This document shows, in pieces, positions 54,611-64,000 of a DNA stretch of 64,000 nt (the first letter of the stretch is position 1; every line of letters begins with the position of its first letter). A program made the position numbers and the translations under genes. Under the pieces are notes generated by a model that was given only the letters and a program-made list of their open reading frames with translations, searched no databases and was not told the origin of the DNA. Origin of the DNA: Blakeslea trispora (lineage: Eukaryota > Mucoromycota > Mucoromycetes > Mucorales > Choanephoraceae); NCBI GenBank assembly GCA_025331445.1, contig JAIWNE010000047.1, forward strand, positions 62,001 to 126,000, in the 5' to 3' direction.

Positions 54611-57600
54611 ATGCAAAGTACCGATATAAGGTATGTAAGTCTGTTATCTTTTTTTTATTATCATTATTATTTCGTTTTAGTCATACACATAGTCACACTC
54701 TTATTTTAGATCAAACGCACTGTCTTTTGAAATAAGGAAAAGAAATTATTTAATCAAGCACGTTGATTCAGGTAGGTAGATTCCATAGTAACTAATGTCA
54801 AACTCATTACTGTTGCTATAGTGTTGGACAATACAAAAGAAAAAGCACACTCTCTCTTCAGCTGTGAATGTTATTTGCACCAAAGTCAACACCTCTCCTA
54901 TTACCACCACCGCTGCCACCACCGATACTGTCAACGCATTCACTACTTCTCAGGCCATGTGGGATAGAACCAACTATGCTAATCCAAGACAACTGAACAC
55001 TTATTCGTCCACATTGGAGCCAACATCGTTTCCAGCAAAATGAAAAACAAGACTACTCAGATAGAGAAGATGACGACGATGACGAGTCTAGCTACGAGGA
55101 AAGAAACGAGCAAAGTGACAGTAGTAAAGAAAAAATGGTCCTTGAGGACACTAGAGATGATTTGGATGGTTTATCTACAAGCAGCTTATCAGAGGAAGAG
55201 GAAGAGCAAATGATGACAGTGACTACAACCTCTTCCGATCTCTTTCAATTTCATTTTGAGTTCGGCTCAAAAAGACCACCCCAGACTACAGTAGACGTTG
55301 TGGAACATGATACATCAGAAGAAGATGAATCGTATAGTGAATCAGAGGACATTGATGATTGGGAACTCAACTTAGGTATATCTTATATAAATAATGCTCT
55401 TTCGACTTATTTACCATTACTTTATTGAAAGACGATTCTCGCTTCTTTCCCTCTGCAACAGATCAAGCACTACAGACATATGAAACATCACATCGAACAT
55501 CTATATTGGTTCAGCTACAGGAAGATCTATGGCAGAAGAAGTATGCCGTGCGAATGTAAATACGATTCCGAGCTTGACAATCCTTTGGACGCTTGTGGTG
55601 ACGACAATCGCTGTATCAATCGTATGATGTTTATGGAATGTATGTTACAGGATTGTCCTTGTGGAAGACTTTGCAGGAACAGACGATTTCAGCTTGGACA
55701 GTATGCTTCTGTAGACGTGATCAAGACACAAAAGAAAGGCTATGGTCTTCGAGCTTTGACTAATTTAGCACCGTAAGGATCGATGTATATGTGCCCGAGA
55801 TGCATGGATAGCTGACACATGTATAGCAATTCATTTATTATGGAATATATTGGTGAAGTGATACCACAGAAAGTGTTTCTCAATCGTACTCGAGAATATG
55901 ATGCAGAGGGGTAAGTCATTATTACTTTATGACACTCAAGACGATGAGGCAAGTATTGGACAGAGGAAAAAGGAGGCGTTGTTTGTATTGATGGCTTGCC
56001 TGTAGATTATTGATGCTACTAAACGTGGTTGTTTGGCTCGATTTATGAATCATTCTTGCAACCCCAACTGTGTTACACAAAAGTGGGTGATTGGCAAGAA
56101 AATGAGAATAGGCATTTTTACAAATCGATATATTACAGCAGGAGAGGAACTTACGTTTGACTACAAATTTGAACGATATGGAACAATCGCTCAAAAGTGC
56201 TATTGTGGAGAGCCGAATTGCAAAGGTTATATTGGTGCATCCGATGTGGCAAAATGAAGAAAATGCAGTTTATTTGGACAGTAGCCATACTTCAACAGTG
56301 TTGCCTACCATTTTCTCTTCTTCAGATGAAGACTATGATGACGATGATAGTGATGAGAGAACGAGATTCAAGAGAAATATGTTACAGCGAAGCTTGAGCC
56401 ATTACAGGACTCTAGTACAGTTCAGTCATTCGTTAAACGCATGCTAAATTCAGTTGGCAAACCTCGCCTTGTCAATAAGTTGTTGATGCGTCTAAGATGA
56501 CAAACGTTGAAAACTCACATGGAAGAGAAATGCTCAAGACGATTGTTAGATACATGGTTTGAAGATGCTCAAGTTTGGTTAAGTGAATGGAAGCACAATG
56601 AGACAATTGTATTAAGAGTAAGTCTTTTCATCTTCATTAAACAAAAAAGAAATAGAACTGTGATTGAATGTATTTATTGCTAGGTTCTTCAAGTGCTTGA
56701 AAAGCTACCGCTTGCAAACAGAAATGGGCTTGAAGATTGCAAACTGTTTGACGTTGTAGAGAAGTTTGTTGATCATTACAATGAAGATATTAGTCAGTTG
56801 GCACAGTCTTTGTTGGACATGTGGAGCAATCTCAAAAGCGTCTATCGAATTCCTAAAAGAGCTCAAGTAGAAGCCGTAGCAACAGAAAGCGATATATCAT
56901 TTGATCATGAGGTAACAGAGACGCAGAGCGAATCCGGAGCCTTTGAATCGGAAGACAAACATGGAGAGGAGGAAATGCCAGCTCTCGAAAAAGTTACTTG
57001 CAATGAATCATTCAAGCACAATGGATCAATCAAACCCAACAAACTACAGTTTAAAAAGCGTGGCATCAAACGAAAGCGATATGATTCAACGAGAGAGTTA
57101 TTTGATCCAGACAACGACTGCTTTGAGTATCTCTCAATGCAGGCAACACTTGAAGATCTTTCGCTTCTTCTCAGTTTCTATCACCAAAGACTGTTGATGT
57201 TTCAGCTCATATAGGCAGTATAGACAAGAAAAAGTCTCATATACCTTTTATCATCCTTCATCTACCCAACATAGTATATCTCTCACAACCAATTATGATT
57301 CCAACAATACCTTTAAAACAATACAACTGTTTGCGAAGGAAATACCCAAAATGATCTACTTTCGCAACCACCATCTACATTATCATCACATCACTGCAAG
57401 AGCAACATCCATATCCTACTACACCTTCTTTATCTCATCCATTTTACAATACTCATTACACCCAAACTGATTTATCTATGTACATGTATTCAAACTATAA
57501 TTCATATTATTACTATTCGCAGCCTACAGTGTCAGAAGAGTTATCTGAGGAGTACTATAATGACCAGCAAACTGCATCTGCTTCAGTGCTTGTACAAAAT

Positions 57601-58202
57601 CCATGGCAAATTGCCACAACTGAAGAAGGTGCCGTTTATTATTGTAATTTAGTTACCAATGAATCTCAATGGCATATGCCAGATGAGCTCCAGGCATCAT
57701 CCACTACAACAGATTCATATATACCGCCACCGCCGCCGCCACCTGCTGAAGAACATGTAGATACACCACCACCGCCGCCACCATCACCTAGATCGACTAC
57801 CCCAATAAAACACATAAAATCACCGCATCATCTACTTACACCTACAAGTGGATCTAATCATGCTACGGAAGAGGAAGATGATTATTGGAATGATGTTGAT
57901 TTAAAAAGAGAAGTAGGAAAAGTAGTGACAAAGTATTTGAGCTCTAGACAGCAGGGACTATGGCAAGGTGACAAGCATCTGTTTAAAGACTTGGCAAGAA
58001 AAGTAAGTTGTTTCTTTCTTTCATTGTCCAAAACTAATGAGTCAATCAAAATCAGGTTACACATCATATTGTTGACAAAGAGCTACAGTCAGGAAGAAAG
58101 ATAAAGTCAATGGACAATTCATTAAGAATCAAAATTGAAAAGTTCATTGATATCTATGGTGCTGACTTGAGTATCAAGATCCGACAGACCAAAAAACTTT
58201 AA
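54611..58202 (+). CDS. SET2: SET2-type histone H3 Lys36 methyltransferase locus with multiple apparent frameshifts
   Basis: Domain order is that of Set2, which methylates H3K36 during Pol II elongation: acidic N-terminal region; AWS domain ([24 protein letters not shown], about 55540-55690); SET domain ([46 protein letters not shown]) and post-[16 protein letters not shown]; a helical region ([39 protein letters not shown]); a WW domain ([16 protein letters not shown]); and an SRI domain ([15 protein letters not shown]) ending at 58202 after an intron at 58003-58055. Between about 55.0 and 57.4 kb, about eleven points need a one-base change to keep the frame, so no intact ORF exists in this sequence. 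The WW-SRI part (from about 57395) is clean. The first exon (54611-54630) is tentative. Either the gene is decaying or the consensus here is poor. Confidence 0.8.
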
Positions 58203-58494
58203 GAGACACATTCATCTATATATCTGTATTTACACTTTGTTTTATTTCGCTAATCCGCTTTGTTGCTTTATTTTTGTACTGTAAATAATATCTGCTTTTC
58301 GACCTCATTAGAATTTACACCTACACATTTTTGTCTCATTTTGAGTTTTTAATTTTATTTGTTAAAATGTCTAAATTTCAAGTTGAAAAAACTGTACGTC
58401 AGCATAAAGTTTAGTTTTCTTTTTTTCTTTTTTTCTTTCTTTCTTCTTTTCCTTTTTTTTGCGCACTTGACTCTTCTTTTTTTTTCTTTTTGTA

Positions 58495-61754
<3,260 letters not shown>

Positions 61755-62238
61755 CTGACTAATTACTTTTCATTCTTACAAGAGAGATCTTTCTGGAAAA
61801 TATCTTCAAATAAGACAAAAAAAATACCAAGAGAAAGAAAAAGTTGACCCAGAATTGAGCATAACACTATAGATCAATATAAATTGCAATATGTTTTGGA
61901 ACGAGTTCTTTTTTTTTTTTTAGATACATTAAATACTTGTTGGCCACTATATGAAAGAAAACAACCAGACCAAGATTTAGCTAGGATAGAGAGTAATTTA
62001 CAAGCTTATTAAAGGTCTTTTCTTTAGCAAACACTGATAACGTATTAATAATGAAGCAAAGGCAACTGGGGTTTGAAAGGATTGGGCAATGGCATACGGG
62101 GGCTAGGTTTTGATTAATACAACAGTCAACTATATTAATAAAAATAGGAAACTACTATGGGCATACTGCTCTGGCGTGTCGTTTCTCGCAGTCATCCTCA
62201 ACATAGAGTATGACCCCCACCACCAGATGAGTTGTAGG

Positions 62239-62334
62239 TTTTAAGATTTTTTTGCTTGCATGTCAGGAACCAGAGCTTCCAATTAGCAGCACTTCTTTTG
62301 TTTTTCTTGATGCACTTTTTTATACTTTACTGCT
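62239..62334 (+). repeat. dispersed 95-bp repeat, copy 2
   Basis: Same orientation as the copy at 26564-26658. Shared blocks include TTGCTTGCATGTCA, ACCAGAGCTTCCAATTA and CTTTACTGCTA-like ends. Neither copy has clear terminal repeats or target-site duplications. Confidence 0.75.
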
Positions 62335-62507
62335 ATTCAAATATCCAACCCATCTTATCATGAACTGAAGTCATTTGTTTATGACAAAGATGAATGTTTT
62401 TCACTTCAAGGTGAGAAAGCTATTTAGTAAACCATGAGCTATATACTAATGCTTGATTAGATTATTATGTTGTTTCTTTTAGAGGATGTAACTGACCCAG
62501 AATATTG
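62320..62507 (+). pseudogene. spliced gene relic next to repeat copy 2
   Basis: The open stretch reads FTAIQISNPSYHELKSFVYD then KDECFSLQ, reaches a GTGAGA donor at 62411, and a TCTTTTAG acceptor at 62483 continues in frame as EDVTDPEY before a stop. This looks like two exons of a broken gene or transposon protein. No family is recognised. Confidence 0.3.
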
Positions 62508-63590
62508 AGAATTGATAGACTCTATCAGGGATTGTAACTCAAACTAGACATAGCATTGCTCTCTTTTTTTTCAAATAAGAATTTAATTCATTCTTATATC
62601 AAATAACCACTAAATTATCGTTTTGGTGAAGTAATTTCAAGTGGCTAACTGACACTTCTTAGACTACTCAGCATTGAACGAAAAAGCTGATAGTAATTTT
62701 CTTGCATGTTGTTGTTTTCAAGTGCTGAAAGTACATACACAAGACTTACAAAATCAAGAAAAAAAAAATCAATCTGTTGACTACGTTCATTTGGGTGACA
62801 CAGCAAAAAGCATGATTTCTGTTATTGAACATTGCCTTATTTCTTCTTTCAGTCTACAAATCTCAAGGTTTTTGGCAAAGAATCTAAATCCTTAAATCAG
62901 CAAACACAACCTGCTGCTTGAGTCGAGTTTTGTCCACTTGATTTCAAACATGCAATTAAGCATAGTAGATGAATGTGTTGAATTTGGCTGATATTTACAT
63001 GCCAATGTCTTTAATGAAAAAAAAAACAGCAGTGTATTCCCTTTTTTTCTCTCCCCTTAGACTATAATAATTTTCATTTTCATTAAGTATACACACCAAC
63101 CGAAGTCAGTGCCAAAACCTCCCAAAAAGGAAGGAAAAGAAGGCAATATATAATACGCCGGCTCACATTGAGTATGGCATGCTGTCCCGTGCAGCGCTAC
63201 CATACAGCAATGATCATGAGGCGGATCCCTGTTCAAAGGGAGTGCAATAACAATCATCGTCATCCTCCGGTTAACTTGCATACTTAGCGCTTCACGGGAA
63301 GGAAACTAAGTGCGTCGCCAAAGACGATACATAACCATTTTTAAGAGATCAGGTGTATGCAGCTGCCCAACAATGAACAAACATACTCAAGCGAAATTCC
63401 TTCACGACAATGAAGCCGATCATTGGAAACTTGGCAGAGCTCGACTCATCAGTCCGCGTTACTATCACAGCTAGAGAGCTGCCCAGTCCCAAACGTACTA
63501 TAATCAGAGTTAGGATAAAGAAACAGAAAACAAGAGGGAAAAGGTCCCTTTTTATATCTTTTTTGACAAGACCAAATCACATGTTATTTT

Positions 63591-63614
63591 GACTGCTAAA
63601 TTTTTCTAGCAGTC
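63591..63614. other. perfect 8-bp hairpin
   Basis: GACTGCTA and TAGCAGTC are separated by an 8-base loop. It may be a chance palindrome, a transposon-end remnant or a transcription-related hairpin. Confidence 0.35.
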
Positions 63615-64000
63615 CTTGATGGGACTTGCTTTTTTGTGATTTCCCACCCCCTTGTGCTTTTTGCTTTCTCCTTACTATTTTGTAGGAGAAAATAAGAAGA
63701 AGCAAGAAAAGTAAGAAAGAGTAAAGAGCTACAAAGAAAGGATGCAGATTTCCTTGACATTTACTTTACTTCCATAAACAAACTCCTTTTCAAAAAAGCA
63801 TGGATTATAGTGATACTTGTCCAACCACTTCAAGATGATGGTCAGTGCGCATAGACTCCGCTTCAAGTTCTTTTCTTTTTATGCCCAAGAATTTGAAAGG
63901 CTCCTAATCTGCTCTCTTATTCTATTATATGAGCATCACAAACTCTTTTGTTTTCAAAAGTTAACTAACGAGAGGTTTAATTTGGCTGAATTTGCTACGC

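Larger units (their letters stand above)
61755..64000. other. repeat and relic DNA at the right edge
   Basis: Contains dispersed repeat copy 2 (62239-62334), a short spliced-looking relic (about 62320-62507), an ORF of 73 codons (62674-62895) without family match, a less AT-rich block at about 63140-63500 with two short ORFs, and a hairpin at 63591-63614. I see no complete gene. Confidence 0.4.

Noticed and set aside
63057..63592. Short ORFs in the less AT-rich block at the right edge
   Set aside because: No recognisable domain and no consistent splice model; kept only as relic DNA.

Overview
This is a 64 kb piece of a fungal nuclear genome, most likely from Mucoromycota (probably Mucorales). 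The evidence is AT-rich DNA, short introns of about 50-70 nt with GTAAGT-type donors, genes packed on both strands, and a gene set found in early-diverging fungi but usually missing from yeasts: an ABCD4-type ABC transporter, a BLOC-1 subunit and a 4E-BP-like translational repressor. No phage, plasmid, CRISPR or intact transposon is visible. I could build 25 spliced gene models that stay in frame throughout, plus one locus (SET2) that does not, and one tRNA gene.

Layout. 1-7 kb: 3' end of an unknown gene, a decayed ORF, a velvet-family regulator and a Med5-like Mediator subunit. 7-9.3 kb (-): an ABCD4-like transporter tail to tail with Med5. 9.3-13.9 kb: gene-poor, with one small secreted protein. 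13.9-26.2 kb (all -): a Yea4/SLC35B4-type nucleotide-sugar transporter, an F-box protein, a 32-residue lysine-rich ORF, an AlkB-like dioxygenase, a four-TM protein, a long-chain acyl-CoA synthetase and an Sqs1-like R3H/G-patch protein. 27.4-39.6 kb (mostly +): a small secreted Kre9/Knh1-type protein, a divergent poly(A) polymerase, a prolyl-hydroxylase-like protein (-), Ypd1, an SLC35C2-like transporter, an SH3 protein, the 4E-BP-like protein and an MFS transporter. 39.7-43.3 kb (-): USE1, ARG8 and BLOC1S2. 43.4-45.4 kb (+): SUB1/PC4 and HIS5. 46.4 kb: tRNA-Ala(UGC). 47-51.7 kb (-): a giant PPR protein and a bHLH factor. 51.7-54.6 kb: empty. 54.6-58.2 kb (+): SET2. 58.5-61.8 kb (+): a DUSP-type ubiquitin protease. 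61.8-64 kb: repeat and relic DNA.

The genes are mostly housekeeping and do not form one pathway. Themes are Pol II transcription and mRNA handling (Med5, SUB1, SET2, Sqs1, poly(A) polymerase), translation control (4E-BP), trafficking (USE1, BLOC1S2, SH3 protein), transport, and amino-acid synthesis (ARG8, HIS5).

The most interesting signals are the compact 4E-BP homologue, micro-exons of 6, 7, 13 and 17 nt that are each needed to keep a conserved protein in frame, three GC-AG introns, a fungal ABCD4 transporter, a possible Kex2-processed peptide precursor, and a SET2 gene broken by about eleven one-base frame changes while both neighbours are clean. All exon coordinates were read by eye from splice consensus, phase and family similarity.
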